Shown: piece by piece, positions 8,323 to 16,958 of the stretch
How the letters are laid out: every line of letters starts with the position of its first letter
How positions within the stretch are numbered: the first letter of the stretch is position 1
Notes under the pieces: model-generated
Seen by the model: only the letters and a program-made list of their open reading frames with translations
What the model was told of the DNA's origin: nothing
Databases searched by the model: none
Translations under genes and position numbers: made by a program
Origin: JALZKA01 sp963753385
GTDB lineage: Bacteria > Actinomycetota > Thermoleophilia > Solirubrobacterales > 70-9
Assembly (NCBI GenBank): GCA_963753385.1
Contig: CAVWCC010000005.1
Location: 248,001-312,000 of the forward strand
Reading direction: 5' to 3'
Length of the DNA: 64,000 nt

Positions 8323-8360
8323 GAATTCAGCGAGGCACCCGGCCAGAGGGCAGTCTGTCC

Positions 8361-9581
8361 GTGACCTCTCCCGCTGACACCGAAGCGCTTCGCGCCCGTT
8401 ACAACTCGGTCCTCGCCGAGGTCGAGCCGCCGTTCGCGTTCGTCGACCTCGACGCGCTGCGTGCCAACGCCGCGCAGATGCTGGGACAGGCCGCCGGGCT
8501 GCCGATCCGGGTGGCCTCGAAGTCGGTCCGCTCGCTGGAGGTCCTGCGCCGGATCTTCGCGCTCGACGAGCGCTTCCGGGGGATCCTGAGCTTCACCCTC
8601 TCCGAGGCGCTGCTGCTGGCCGACGAGGGCTTCGACGAGATCTTCGTCGGCTATCCGAGCACCGACCGGGTTGCGCTCGAGGAGCTCGCGGCGCTCGCCG
8701 CACACCGGCCCGACGCGCATCCGGCGCTGATGGTCGACGACCCTGCTCAGCTCGACCTGATCGAGACGGCGGCGCGCGCGGTCGGTGCGACCGTGCGGGT
8801 GGCGATTGACATCGACCCGAGCTGGTGGCCCGCCGCCGGGCGGCTGGCCAGGATCGGCCCGAAGCGCTCGCCGATCCGGACCGCCGAGCAGGCGCGGCGG
8901 CTGGCCGAGGAGATCGAGCGGCGAGCCGGGACCCGTCTGGTCGGGGCGATGGCCTACGAGGGCCACATCGCCGGCGTCGGCGACCGGATCCCGGGCCGGC
9001 CGGTGCGAAGCGCGGCGATCCGCCTGATGCAGGCGCGCTCGGAGGCGGAGCTCAGGAGCCGCCTGCCCACGGTCGTGGCCGCGATCCGTGAGGTGGCGGA
9101 GCTCGAGTGGGTGAACTGCGGCGGCACGGGCAGCCTCTCGCGGAGCGCCCAACTCGGCGTCGCCACGGAGCTCACCGCCGGCTCGGGCTTCTACGCGCCG
9201 GCGCTGTTCGACAACTACCGATCCCTCGACCTCACGCCGGCGGCGATCTTCTGCCTGCCGGTCACACGCCGGCCCTCCTCCGAGGTGGCGACGACGCTCG
9301 GCGGCGGTTACGTCGCGTCGGGAGCGCCGGGCCCCGACCGGCTCCCCACCCCCTACCTCCCGGCGGGCCTCAGGCTCGACCGCGACGAGGGCGCCGGCGA
9401 GGTGCAGACACCGCTCACCGGAAGCGCAGCGGCGAGCCTGCGGATCGGCGATCGCGTGTACATGCGCCACGCGAAGGCCGGTGAGCTCTGCGAGCGCTTC
9501 GACTCGCTCCACCTCGTCGAGGGCGACGCGGTCGTCGACGAGGTTCCGACCTACCGCGGGGCCGGCCACGCGTTCCTGTAG
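8361..9581 (+). CDS. PLP-dependent alanine racemase-fold protein (D-threonine aldolase / amino acid deaminase type)
   Basis: 406 aa from GTG 8361 with GAGGG upstream; an upstream TTG at 8268 is less likely because it would cover the palindromic operator. N-terminal TIM barrel of the alanine-racemase superfamily: PPFAFVDLDALRANA and IRVASKSVRS, where Lys54 is the Schiff-base lysine. The sequence continues GILSFTLSEALLLADEGFDEIFVGYP, MVDDPAQLDLIETAA, VAIDIDPSWWPAAGR, and a C-terminal beta domain with the metal-binding-like end MRHAKAGELCERFDSLHLVEGD, seen in D-threonine aldolase/D-serine dehydratase (DSD1) types, where His and Cys bind a metal. The substrate is probably a D-hydroxy amino acid, not proven. 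60 bp upstream of the DUF445 gene; may be co-transcribed. Confidence 0.85.
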   Translation: MTSPADTEALRARYNSVLAEVEPPFAFVDLDALRANAAQMLGQAAGLPIRVASKSVRSLEVLRRIFALDERFRGILSFTLSEALLLADEGFDEIFVGYPSTDRVALEELAALAAHRPDAHPALMVDDPAQLDLIETAARAVGATVRVAIDIDPSWWPAAGRLARIGPKRSPIRTAEQARRLAEEIERRAGTRLVGAMAYEGHIAGVGDRIPGRPVRSAAIRLMQARSEAELRSRLPTVVAAIREVAELEWVNCGGTGSLSRSAQLGVATELTAGSGFYAPALFDNYRSLDLTPAAIFCLPVTRRPSSEVATTLGGGYVASGAPGPDRLPTPYLPAGLRLDRDEGAGEVQTPLTGSAAASLRIGDRVYMRHAKAGELCERFDSLHLVEGDAVVDEVPTYRGAGHAFL

Positions 9582-9615
9582 CCGCCTTTGTGGCGCGGCG
9601 GCGTGAGGCCGCGTC

Positions 9616-9621
9616 TAGGAT
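9616..9621 (+). promoter_or_regulatory. Putative -10 box (TAGGAT) upstream of the DUF445 gene
   Basis: TAGGAT 19 nt before the ATG at 9641, consistent with a short leader. No Shine-Dalgarno is seen between. The identical hexamer stands 9 nt before the PfkB start at 51390. Confidence 0.35.
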
Positions 9622-9640
9622 CGCCGCGGGACGGGCGCGG

Positions 9641-10918
9641 ATGAGCGACGAGACGCTGAACCTGATCACCGTGCCCCTCTTCATGGGGGCGATCGGCTAC
9701 ACGACGAACTGGAGCGGCGTCTGGATGCTGTTCAACCCCGTCTATTTCAAGGGGTTTCGACTTCCCGGGCTGCGCGCCTTGGTGCCCCTATTGCCGCGGA
9801 AGATCCAGCAGATCCCGGGCGTGATGCACGGTGGGGTTGGTTGGCAGGGGATCATCCCCTCGCGCGCCGCAAAGATGGGGTCGATCTCGGTCGACAAGGG
9901 AATCGCCAAGCTGGGCAGCCCCTCCGAGTTCTACAAGCAGCTCGATCCCGAGCGAGTTGCGGAGCACATCCTCGACACCGCGCGCGGCGACATGCGTGAG
10001 GTGGTCGAGCGGATCATGGAGCGCGAGCACCCGGGCCTCTGGCGCGACCTGCCGCCGCGGGTTCGCGAGGCGGTCCACGCCCGCGTCCAGGAGCAGCTGC
10101 CGGACATTGTTCGCGAGGTAACCGATGCCATCGGCAACCACACGGACCAGATCCTCGACATCAAGCTCATGGTGATCCGCTACTTCGACGAGAACCCCGA
10201 GATGGCCAATCGGATCTTCCAGGAGATCGGCCACAAGGAGCTCAGGTTCATCACCAACTTCGGCTTCTTCTTCGGCCTCATGCTGGGGATTCCGGTCGCG
10301 TTCATCACGAACGCGGTGCATTACTGGTGGGTACTGCCGATCCTCGGGGTGCTGGTCGGCTACATCACCAACCTCGTCGCGATCTACATGATCTTTCAGC
10401 CGATCGAGCCCCGCAGCTTCCTGGGGGTGAAGCTCCAGGGCCTGTTCATGCAGCGCCAGCACGAGGTCGCCGGCGTCTACGCACGGATCGTCGCCGACGA
10501 CATCGTGAACCTCAACAACATCGGCGAGGAGCTCCTCAACGGACCCCGCGCGGACCGAACGCGAAAGTTGATCGAGTCAGCGATGGCCCCCGCGGTCGAC
10601 CGTGCCGTCGGGCCGATAAACCCTGCGGTGCGCATTGCGATGGGAACGCGCCAGTACGACGCGATCCGGGAGTCGGTCGCGACCGAGGCGGTTGAGTACA
10701 CGCTCACCCCTTTAGCGGACGAGGAGATCAACAAGCGGCAGGCGACCGCGATCCGCGACCTGATCACCGCACGGATGCGCGAGATGGCGCCGAGCGACTT
10801 CTCGGAGATGTTGCGGACCGCGATCAGAGAGGACGAGTGGCTGCTCTACCTGCACGGCGCCGTGCTCGGCCTGGGCGCCGGCCTTCTGCACCTGCTGCTG
10901 TTCCCGCCGCCGAGCTGA
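9641..10918 (+). CDS. DUF445 family membrane protein
   Basis: 425 aa from ATG 9641. DUF445 proteins (YheB/YjiN type) have short hydrophobic segments at the ends of the chain and a long helical soluble middle. Here: an N-terminal segment LITVPLFMGAIGYTTNWSGVWMLF, repeat-like blocks GYTTNWSGVWMLFNPVYFKG and GYITNLVAIYMIFQPIEPRS (the conserved GYxTNxxxxxMxFxP motif occurs twice, about residues 18-35 and 247-264), membrane spans near 220-265 (FGFFFGLMLGIPVAFITNAV, WWVLPILGVLVGYITNL), and a C-terminal span LYLHGAVLGLGAGLLHLLLF. Function of the family is unknown; an envelope role is assumed. Ends in a TGATCA junction directly abutting the convergent gene. Confidence 0.85.
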   Translation: MSDETLNLITVPLFMGAIGYTTNWSGVWMLFNPVYFKGFRLPGLRALVPLLPRKIQQIPGVMHGGVGWQGIIPSRAAKMGSISVDKGIAKLGSPSEFYKQLDPERVAEHILDTARGDMREVVERIMEREHPGLWRDLPPRVREAVHARVQEQLPDIVREVTDAIGNHTDQILDIKLMVIRYFDENPEMANRIFQEIGHKELRFITNFGFFFGLMLGIPVAFITNAVHYWWVLPILGVLVGYITNLVAIYMIFQPIEPRSFLGVKLQGLFMQRQHEVAGVYARIVADDIVNLNNIGEELLNGPRADRTRKLIESAMAPAVDRAVGPINPAVRIAMGTRQYDAIRESVATEAVEYTLTPLADEEINKRQATAIRDLITARMREMAPSDFSEMLRTAIREDEWLLYLHGAVLGLGAGLLHLLLFPPPS

Positions 10919-12220
10919 TCAGGCGGCGGGGCCCAGCACGCGGTCCGTGTAGCCGTTCCCGAACGTGCCGCCGGGGTCGAGGCGGGCCCGAGCCGCCTGG
11001 AACTCGCCCCAGCGCGGATAGAGCGGCTCGAGCTCCGCTGCGGTCAGGAAGTGCCGCTTGCCCCAGTGGGGACGCCCGCCGTACTCGGCGGCGATCTCGG
11101 CGACACGCCTGAAGTACGTGTCCCAGTCGAGCTTTCGGTCCTGGTGGACCGCGACGTAGCAGGTGTCGCGCCCGTGGGCGGGGCTGAGCAGCAAGTCGTC
11201 GGCGGCGACGAAGCGCACCTCGATCGGGTAAGCGATCGCCAGTTCGGGCCGCGCCGCGAGCTCGAGGACGCGCTCGATCATCGCCCGGCCGTGCTCGCGC
11301 GGAACCGCGTACTCCATCTCGGTGAAGCGGATGTGGCGCTCCGAGGCGAAGACCTTGTAGCTCGCGTCGACCTTGGTCGAGCTGCCGAGGCCACGCGAGA
11401 CGATGCGCGCAAGCTGCGGCGCCCGCGACGGGAGCCGGCGGACCGCCAGCGCGAACAGCTGCCCGACCCAGTTCTCGAGCACGACCTCCTGCGCGTAGAC
11501 GGCCGCCCGGTTCCGCGGCGCCGGCGGCTCGTCCGTGCGGCGAGACTCGCGGCAGAGCGCGGTCTCCGTGTGGGGAAAGACGTAGAACTCGAAGTGGTCG
11601 GAGCCGGCGTTCAACTCGTCGAGGCGATCGAGGGTGTCGGCGAGCGGCTTCGGAGAGTCGACGCGGTTGATCGTGTAGGCCGGGACGGTCCGGAGGGTGA
11701 CCGAGTAGATGACTCCCAGCGCGCCGATCGCGATCCGGGCCGCGCGCAGAAGGTCCGGGTCGGAATCATCGACGGTCACGACTGAGCCGTCGGCGGTCAC
11801 GAGCTCCATCGCGGCGATTTGCGCCGAGAGGTTCTGGAAGCGCTCGCCGGTGCCGTGAGTTCCGGTCGAGATCGAGCCGGCGATCGTCTGGCGGTCGATG
11901 TCGCCGAGGTTCTCGAACGCGACCCCGCGCTCGTCCAACAGCAGGTTCAGGTCGCGCAGAACCACCCCTGCTTCGACCTTGAACAGGCCGGACTCCGGGT
12001 CGAAGTCGAGCGGCTTGGCGAGGCGGTCGAGCCGGATCATCACCTCGTCGGTCAGCGCGCAATCCGAGAACGAGTGGCCCGAGCCCGAGACCCGGATCCG
12101 GTGGCCCGCCGCCGCCGCCCGGGCGACCGTCTCGCTCAGCTCGCCCAGCGTCCCGGGCGTCTCGATCGCGAGCGGCTCGCAGGTCTGCTCCCCTGCCCAA
12201 TTGCTCCAGCGCGCCGCCAT
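10919..12220 (-). CDS. FAD-linked aldono-lactone / alditol oxidase (ALO family)
   Basis: 433 aa from ATG 12220. FAD-binding PCMH domain with VSGSGHSFSDCALTD (GHS motif, His49 the likely covalent FAD ligand), AGVVLRDLNLLLDERGVAFENLGDIDRQTIAGSISTGTHGTG, and a C-terminal ALO domain containing GRPHWGKRH at about residue 394, the signature of L-gulonolactone, D-arabinonolactone and alditol oxidases. It oxidises a sugar lactone or sugar alcohol using O2 or another acceptor; the exact substrate is unknown. No signal peptide. A TAGGGT -10-like box (12229-12234) ends 8 nt before the ATG and no Shine-Dalgarno is visible, so the mRNA is probably leaderless. It abuts the DUF445 gene tail-to-tail through TGATCA. 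DprE1 was considered but the HWGK block fits ALO better. Confidence 0.88.
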   Translation of the reverse strand: MAARWSNWAGEQTCEPLAIETPGTLGELSETVARAAAAGHRIRVSGSGHSFSDCALTDEVMIRLDRLAKPLDFDPESGLFKVEAGVVLRDLNLLLDERGVAFENLGDIDRQTIAGSISTGTHGTGERFQNLSAQIAAMELVTADGSVVTVDDSDPDLLRAARIAIGALGVIYSVTLRTVPAYTINRVDSPKPLADTLDRLDELNAGSDHFEFYVFPHTETALCRESRRTDEPPAPRNRAAVYAQEVVLENWVGQLFALAVRRLPSRAPQLARIVSRGLGSSTKVDASYKVFASERHIRFTEMEYAVPREHGRAMIERVLELAARPELAIAYPIEVRFVAADDLLLSPAHGRDTCYVAVHQDRKLDWDTYFRRVAEIAAEYGGRPHWGKRHFLTAAELEPLYPRWGEFQAARARLDPGGTFGNGYTDRVLGPAA

Positions 12221-12246
12221 CGCGCGGCACCCTATCCTCGCTTCCC

Positions 12247-12336
12247 GGAGGGGTGGCAGAGTGGTCGAATGCGGCGGTCTTGAAAATCGCTAGGCCGGGT
12301 TGACCGGTCTCGTGGGTTCGAATCCCACCCCCTCCG
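12247..12336 (+). tRNA. tRNA-Ser (anticodon TGA)
   Basis: Class II tRNA of 90 nt. Acceptor GGAGGGG pairs with CCCCTCC; D arm TGGCAGAGTGGTCGAATGC; anticodon loop CTTGAAA with anticodon TGA between GCGGT and ATCGC; long variable arm; T arm GTGGG-TTCGAAT-CCCAC; discriminator G; CCA not encoded. Second serine tRNA in the window, on the opposite strand to the first. Confidence 0.95.
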
Positions 12337-12418
12337 CTCTCCTGTAAAGGCCCTTGCATCTGGGCCGACGCGGACGTAGGCTCGCCCCGAGAGCAGCAAC
12401 CGACTCGGGAGGTGCAAG

Positions 12419-12796
12419 ATGAGCAATGCGGAAGCTGCCAGGAATGCGTACCAGGCGTTCAGCACGGGCGATTTCGAGACGCTGAAGGAGGGGTTTGCCG
12501 AGGATGCCGAATGGCAGACCTCGGACGAGTTGCCCCTCGGGGGCGTGACCAAGGGCCGCGACGCGATCCTCGCGAACTTCGCGCAGATCCCTGACTACTG
12601 GTCGAGCTTCAGCGTGCAGCCGTCTGAGTTCATCGATGCCGGAGACAAGGTCATCGTCAGGGGCACGCAGAGTGCCACCGGCAAGGGAGGCAGCTTCGAG
12701 GCTCCCTTCGTCCATCTGATGGAGTACCGCGACGGCAAGCTGGTCCGGGGTGAGTTCCACGGCGACAGCGCGAAGGCCCTGAAGGCACTCGGCTAG
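12419..12796 (+). CDS. SnoaL-like / NTF2-fold protein
   Basis: 125 aa from ATG 12419, with GGGAGG about 7 nt upstream. Cone-shaped alpha+beta NTF2-like fold: AARNAYQAFSTGDFETLKEGFAEDAEWQTSDELPLGG (the N-terminal helix pair and 'tail' typical of SnoaL-like and ketosteroid-isomerase-related proteins), then GRDAILANFAQIPDYWSSF, DAGDKVIVRGTQSATGKGG, and the last strands FVHLMEYRDGKLVRGEFHGDSAKALKAL. Members of this group are small cytosolic enzymes or ligand-binding proteins; a specific reaction cannot be inferred. It stands alone between a tRNA and the convergent MFS gene (12 bp between stops). Confidence 0.8.
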   Translation: MSNAEAARNAYQAFSTGDFETLKEGFAEDAEWQTSDELPLGGVTKGRDAILANFAQIPDYWSSFSVQPSEFIDAGDKVIVRGTQSATGKGGSFEAPFVHLMEYRDGKLVRGEFHGDSAKALKALG

Positions 12797-12808
12797 CGGA
12801 AACAGCCA

Positions 12809-13958
12809 TTAGGTCGCCGGCTCGGGCAGCGGGTCTCGGCGGCTGAGGGCAACGAAAGCAACCGCGCAGATGGCCGCGAGCACCGCGTAAGTGGTGCCGT
12901 CGCTTGTGGCTTCGGCAAGAGCCGGGCCGACGGCCGCGCCGACGGTGTGGCCCATCGCCCAGCCCAGGTTGACGAAGCCGAAGGCGAGGCCCTGGGCGAC
13001 GCCGGCGCTCTCGGCGCCGTCGCTCATCAGGGCGATCGCGGGCGACCACAGGATCCCGATCGCAGGAGCCGCTGCAACAATCGTGACTGCCGAGGAGCAG
13101 GGCGGTTTCGGGAAGGATCAGGACCAGCGCCGCCACGGTGCTCGTCGCGAGACCGACCTTGCTCGGCGTGATCCGGCCGTAGCGGTCGGAGAGCCGCCCG
13201 GCGACCGGGTTGACCGCGGCCTCGGTGAGCGCCGCGAGCACGAACACCACCGCGATCGCCCCGGCGCCCGCACCGAGCTCGTCCAGGCGCAGGGGGACCA
13301 GCACGTCGACCGCACCGAACAGGAGGCCCGGGATCAGGATCAACGCCAGTCCCACGCGGACGGCCGGGGCGGTGACGACGGCGGCCAGGCTCTCGCGCGC
13401 CGATGTCTCGGGGGAGGCGACCGGTGCCGGGAGGCGGCTGGTGAGCGCGATCATCGCCAGGCCGAGGAGGGCGACGGCGCCGAACACCGGCCCGCGACCC
13501 AGGCCGACCGCCGCGCCGCCCAGCACCGGCCCGAACAGGACGCCGCCAATCGCGGCTGCCATCGCGGAGCCGATCAGCTCGCCGCGGCGCTCGCGCGGCG
13601 CGGCCCCGATCAGCCACCCGAGCGCGCCGGCCCAGGAGCACGCGCCGCCAACGCCCTGGACGAAGCGGGCGACGTCGAGCAGCACGATGTCGTCGGCGGT
13701 CGCGAAGACGATCCCGGACGCGCTCATCAGGCCAAGGCCCGTGAACAGCGTCGGGCGGACACCGACCCGCGACGCGAGCAGCCCCGCGGGCACGCTCGCC
13801 ACCAGCGTGCCGGCCGCGTAGGCGCCGGAGAGGATCCCGGCGGCCGTCTTCGACAGCTCGAAGTCGTCCGAGAGCCGCGGGAGCAGCGGCACCACGGCGG
13901 CGAAGAACATGGTGTCGACGAAGACGATCGCCGAGGCGAAGAGCAGCAGGCGGCGCAT
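12809..13958 (-). pseudogene. MFS transporter, frameshifted
   Basis: A 12-TM major facilitator of about 382 aa, read from ATG 13958 (MRRLLLFASAIVFVDTMFFAAVVPLLPRLSDDFELSKTAAGI). The first 290 residues are intact, with the loop 2-3 motif GLLASRVGVRPTLF and GRLSDRYGRITPSK between the halves. At about 13088 the frame breaks after ETALLLG; the remaining protein (VTIVAAAPAIGILWSP... AQGLAFGFVNLGWAMGHTVGAAVGPAL... to the TAA at 12809) continues in another frame. Total length 1150 nt, that is one base too many. Either a true inactivating insertion or a sequence error; the strong conservation on both sides of the break suggests a recent event or an error. Substrate unknown (drug/sugar-efflux type). 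Confidence 0.8.
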
Positions 13959-14017
13959 CCGTCCACTCTAGGGAGGCCGATTGAAGCGCCTGAGCAGGCG
14001 TGCCGATCACTCACCCA

Positions 14018-15097
14018 ATGCGTGGATCACGAGCCACGATCGCGTTCGGCCTGGCGGCGCTCGCCTGTGGCGCCCTCGCGGCCCTGCCCCCCGGCGTGGT
14101 CGCGCGTAGCTTCGTGCCACCACACAACAAGAGCTTCCACGGCGTCTCCGAGACCGGGGAGGTCGCCGACTACAAGGCGTTCGTCAACCAGACCAACACC
14201 CGCTCGGCGATCAGCCAGAGCTTCTTCCACTGGGGCGTGCCACTCACCACCGGCGCCCTGCACCGCTGGCACCGGAGTCGAACCCGTGGCGTCCTCAGCC
14301 TCTCCACTGCGCCCGGCGGCCAGCCCGAGGTCATCGACCCGAAGGCGATCGCCGAGGGCCGTGGCGACGACTACATCATCCGGCTGAACCAGTCGATCGC
14401 GAACTCGGGCCAGATCGTCTACATCCGGCTGTTCCCCGAGATGAACGGTGCCTGGAACCCGTACTCGGCCTACAACCCCGACGGCTCGAGCCGCGACGGT
14501 GACCACTCGACCAAGTGGTTTCGGAAGGCCTGGCAGCGCTTCGCGATCGTCATCAACGGCGGCCTGTTGAAGCGCGTGAACGACCGCCTCCGGGATCTTC
14601 ACATGCCGCGCCTCCTGCGTGCCAGGTCCGACAACGCGAAGATCTACGACCGCCACGGCATCGACAAGCGAGTGGAGGAGGCCAAGGTCTCGCTGATGTG
14701 GGTGCCCCAGACGACGGGCTCGCCCGCCGTTCCCGGGAACGCGCCGAAGAGGTACTGGCCCGGAAGCCGCTACGTGGACTGGGTCGGCGCCGACGCCTAC
14801 GCGAAGTTCTCGAACTCGACCCTCTGGAACAACCTCTCGAGCTTCTACCGCAAGTTCGACGAAAAGCCGTTCGTGATCGGCGAGTACGGCCCCTGGGACG
14901 GCGACCCGGGCGGAGCGTTCACCTCGAAGATGTTCGAGTGGGCGCACGAGCACCGGCGCACCCGGATGCTCATCTACTACCGGAGCGTCAACGCGACGAA
15001 CATCTTCAACATCGGCTTCTACCCCGCCGCGCTCAGCGTCCTCCGCCAGCACCTGAACCGCGCGGAGTTCATGCCGGTCGCCCCCGAGTACCGCTAA
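14018..15097 (+). CDS. Secreted GH26-like glycoside hydrolase, copy 1
   Basis: 359 aa from ATG 14018 (a GTG at 14000 is possible). N-terminal signal peptide MRGSRATIAFGLAALACGALAALPPGVVARS. The mature part resembles glycoside hydrolase family 26 (beta-mannanase-type clan A barrel): FHWGVPLTTGALHRW, GVLSLSTAP, VYIRLFPEMNGAWNPYS carries the probable acid/base Glu (PEMNG), VSLMWVPQTTGSP, YWPGSRYVDWVGADAYA and FVIGEYGPWD the probable nucleophile Glu. In characterised GH26 enzymes the acid/base Glu follows a His (HEMN); here that residue is Pro. Likely acts outside the cell on a polysaccharide. The next gene is a clear paralogue in tandem, and surface glycan genes follow. Confidence 0.75.
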   Translation: MRGSRATIAFGLAALACGALAALPPGVVARSFVPPHNKSFHGVSETGEVADYKAFVNQTNTRSAISQSFFHWGVPLTTGALHRWHRSRTRGVLSLSTAPGGQPEVIDPKAIAEGRGDDYIIRLNQSIANSGQIVYIRLFPEMNGAWNPYSAYNPDGSSRDGDHSTKWFRKAWQRFAIVINGGLLKRVNDRLRDLHMPRLLRARSDNAKIYDRHGIDKRVEEAKVSLMWVPQTTGSPAVPGNAPKRYWPGSRYVDWVGADAYAKFSNSTLWNNLSSFYRKFDEKPFVIGEYGPWDGDPGGAFTSKMFEWAHEHRRTRMLIYYRSVNATNIFNIGFYPAALSVLRQHLNRAEFMPVAPEYR

Positions 15098-15192
15098 CCC
15101 GCACTCACGACGAGTGCAGCCTCACGCCCGCCGGCGGCGGGAAGCGCAGCGCCGGCCGCCCCGGTGTGTTGTGCTTGGCAGGCCTCGTGGAG

Positions 15193-16323
15193 GTGAACAG
15201 GAGACATCCCGGGCGGGGGGTTGCGGTTGCGACCGGCGGCGCGCTTGCGCTGCTGCTGGTCTCCGCGAGCTTCCTCGGCCCGGCCTCGGGCGCTCGACAC
15301 ACCCCGCCCGGCAAGAAGATCTGGCACGGCGTCTCGGACACGGGCAAGGTCCGCGACTACCGAACCTTCAACAAGCAGGTCCGGGCGCACACGCCACTGC
15401 TCCAGGAGTTCTTCCATTGGGGCGTGCCGCTTACGACCGGCGCATTCGACCGCTGGGAGCGGACTGACACGCGCGGCGTCCTCAGCCTGTCGACGGCGCC
15501 GGGCGAGGGGTCCGAGGTGACGACGCCGCGCCGGCTCGCGATGGGCCACGACGACCATTACATGCTGCGTCTCAACCAGTCGATCGACAATTTCGACCAG
15601 GTCGTCTACATCCGCCCGTTCGCCGAGATGAACCTGCACGTCAACCCGTACTCCGCGTTCAACGCCGACGGTTCGCGAAGACGCGGGCACGCGACGATGT
15701 GGTTCCGGCGCGCGTGGAGGCGCCTCGCCGTGATCGTCCGGGGCGGACGCCGGTCCCGGATCAACCGCAGGCTCCTCGACCTGGGGATGCCGCGGATCTA
15801 CCGCGCGCGATCGAACCGGGACCCGGTGTACGAGCGCCGGGGGTTGCCTAAGCAGCTCGACCATCCGAAGGTGGCGTTCATGTGGATGCCACTGACGCGG
15901 GGATCACCCGCCGTGCCCGGGAACTCACCCGCCGACTACTGGCCCGGGCCGAAATACGTCGACTGGGTTGGGACGGACGTCTACGCCAAGTTCTCGAACC
16001 GGACGCTCTGGACGAACCTGCGCGCGTTCTACCGCGACTATCGCGGCTTCCCGTTCGCAATCGGCGAGTACGCGGCGTGGGACAACGACTTCGACGGGGA
16101 GTTCACCCGGCGGATCCACGCCTGGGCCCGCGATCGCAGGAACGTCAGGGCGCTCCTCTACTTCCGCAGCGTCGACCCCGAGAACGCGTTCAACCTCCAG
16201 CACTACCGCGGCGCCAAGCGCGCGCTCCGCTCGATCCTGAACCGAGGCCGCTACGCCGGCTTCGCCCCCGGGACGAAGGACCGGGGCGACGGCCAGGGCG
16301 GCGGTGGCGGGATCACGCCGTAG
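15193..16323 (+). CDS. Secreted GH26-like glycoside hydrolase, copy 2
   Basis: 376 aa from GTG 15193; GTG 15187 and TTG 15175 in the same frame are alternatives and none has a well-placed Shine-Dalgarno. Signal peptide VNRRHPGRGVAVATGGALALLLVSASFLGPASGA. The body parallels copy 1 block by block: WHGVSDTGKVRDYRTFNKQ, FFHWGVPLTTGAFDRW, RGVLSLSTAPG, VVYIRPFAEMNLHVNPYSAFN (acid/base Glu, with Ala before it instead of the usual His), FMWMPLTRGSPAVPGNSP, YWPGPKYVDWVGTDVYAKFS and FAIGEYAAWDN. It adds a short Gly-rich tail (GDGQGGGGGITP). 95 bp downstream of copy 1, so a tandem duplication; divergence between copies is large, so the duplication is old. Family call is by motif; substrate unknown. Confidence 0.72.
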   Translation: MNRRHPGRGVAVATGGALALLLVSASFLGPASGARHTPPGKKIWHGVSDTGKVRDYRTFNKQVRAHTPLLQEFFHWGVPLTTGAFDRWERTDTRGVLSLSTAPGEGSEVTTPRRLAMGHDDHYMLRLNQSIDNFDQVVYIRPFAEMNLHVNPYSAFNADGSRRRGHATMWFRRAWRRLAVIVRGGRRSRINRRLLDLGMPRIYRARSNRDPVYERRGLPKQLDHPKVAFMWMPLTRGSPAVPGNSPADYWPGPKYVDWVGTDVYAKFSNRTLWTNLRAFYRDYRGFPFAIGEYAAWDNDFDGEFTRRIHAWARDRRNVRALLYFRSVDPENAFNLQHYRGAKRALRSILNRGRYAGFAPGTKDRGDGQGGGGGITP

Positions 16324-16332
16324 CCCGGCCGC

Positions 16333-16695
16333 TCAGCTCTGCTGCGGCGGATCCTCCCGCCGGATGTCCATGTGGTCCATCGAAGGGATCCCGGCGAGCT
16401 CGAAAGTGCGCATCACGCGTTCCTGAACGCCCTGGATCACCAGATCCCGGTCCAGGTCACGCAGGCGGAGCGCCGCCTTGACCAGGGCTGCGATCCCTCG
16501 CGAGTCGACGAACCCGCACGCCCGCAGGTCGATCACGACCCGGCCCTCGGCAGCGATCGCCTCGTCGAGCGCCGACTCCACCCTGCCGACCGTGGCCAGG
16601 TCGAGCTCTCCGAAGATCGCCACGTCCGTTCCCCCGCCCTGCGCCGGCGCGACGTGCACGGCGAAGTCCATGAACGGCTTGGCATCTGTCGGCAT
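16333..16695 (-). CDS. STAS-domain anti-sigma factor antagonist
   Basis: 120 aa from ATG 16695, preceded by AAAGGAG with 7 nt spacing. An upstream ATG at 16719 also has a GAGGAG, but that lies at the predicted transcription start, so 16695 is preferred. SpoIIAA/RsbV-type STAS domain: DVAIFGELDLATVGRVESAL, GRVVIDLRACGFVDSRGIAALVKA with Ser65 in the DSxG position that anti-sigma kinases phosphorylate. Members bind an RsbW/SpoIIAB-type kinase and release a SigB/SigF sigma factor. No RsbW partner is in the window. The promoter upstream matches the SigB/SigF type, which would give positive feedback. Convergent with the GH26-like gene, 9 bp between stops. Confidence 0.85.
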   Translation of the reverse strand: MPTDAKPFMDFAVHVAPAQGGGTDVAIFGELDLATVGRVESALDEAIAAEGRVVIDLRACGFVDSRGIAALVKAALRLRDLDRDLVIQGVQERVMRTFELAGIPSMDHMDIRREDPPQQS

Positions 16696-16738
16696 CCTTG
16701 CGCTCCTTTCCGCCTCCATTGAGATCTCCTCGGCCACG

Positions 16739-16765
16739 TTTACCCGCGTGGCCTCTCGAGCTAAC
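16739..16765 (-). promoter_or_regulatory. SigB/SigF-like promoter of the STAS gene
   Basis: On the minus strand GTTA (16765-16762) is followed after 16 nt by GGGTAA (16745-16740). This matches the actinobacterial general-stress sigma pattern GTTT-N15-17-GGGTA(T/A). Predicted transcription would start near 16731, leaving a leader of about 36 nt that carries the Shine-Dalgarno of the ATG at 16695. Confidence 0.5.
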
Positions 16766-16958
16766 TGCCCGAACGTCCAGGACGCCCGCCGTGCCAGGTA
16801 TCCGGCGCCGCCCCCGGATTGAGGTAGGCCTGCTACCCGCAGCCCCGCTTTTGGGGACCCTGAGTAGCCGTTCGGGGGTAATACGGTTCTAGGCGCGTCG
16901 GGCGGCCGCTACGATCCAGCCGTTCTCAGCAGGTCAGGATGACCATCCTCGGGGGATT

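Noticed and set aside
10919..12220. DprE1 (decaprenylphosphoryl ribose oxidase) for the FAD enzyme
   Set aside because: The HWGK motif and overall layout fit aldono-lactone/alditol oxidases; a UbiA partner is far away at 56537.
12337..12376. GGCCC...GGGCC repeat after tRNA-Ser as terminator
   Set aside because: Only a 5-bp stem with an 8-nt loop and no U-tract.
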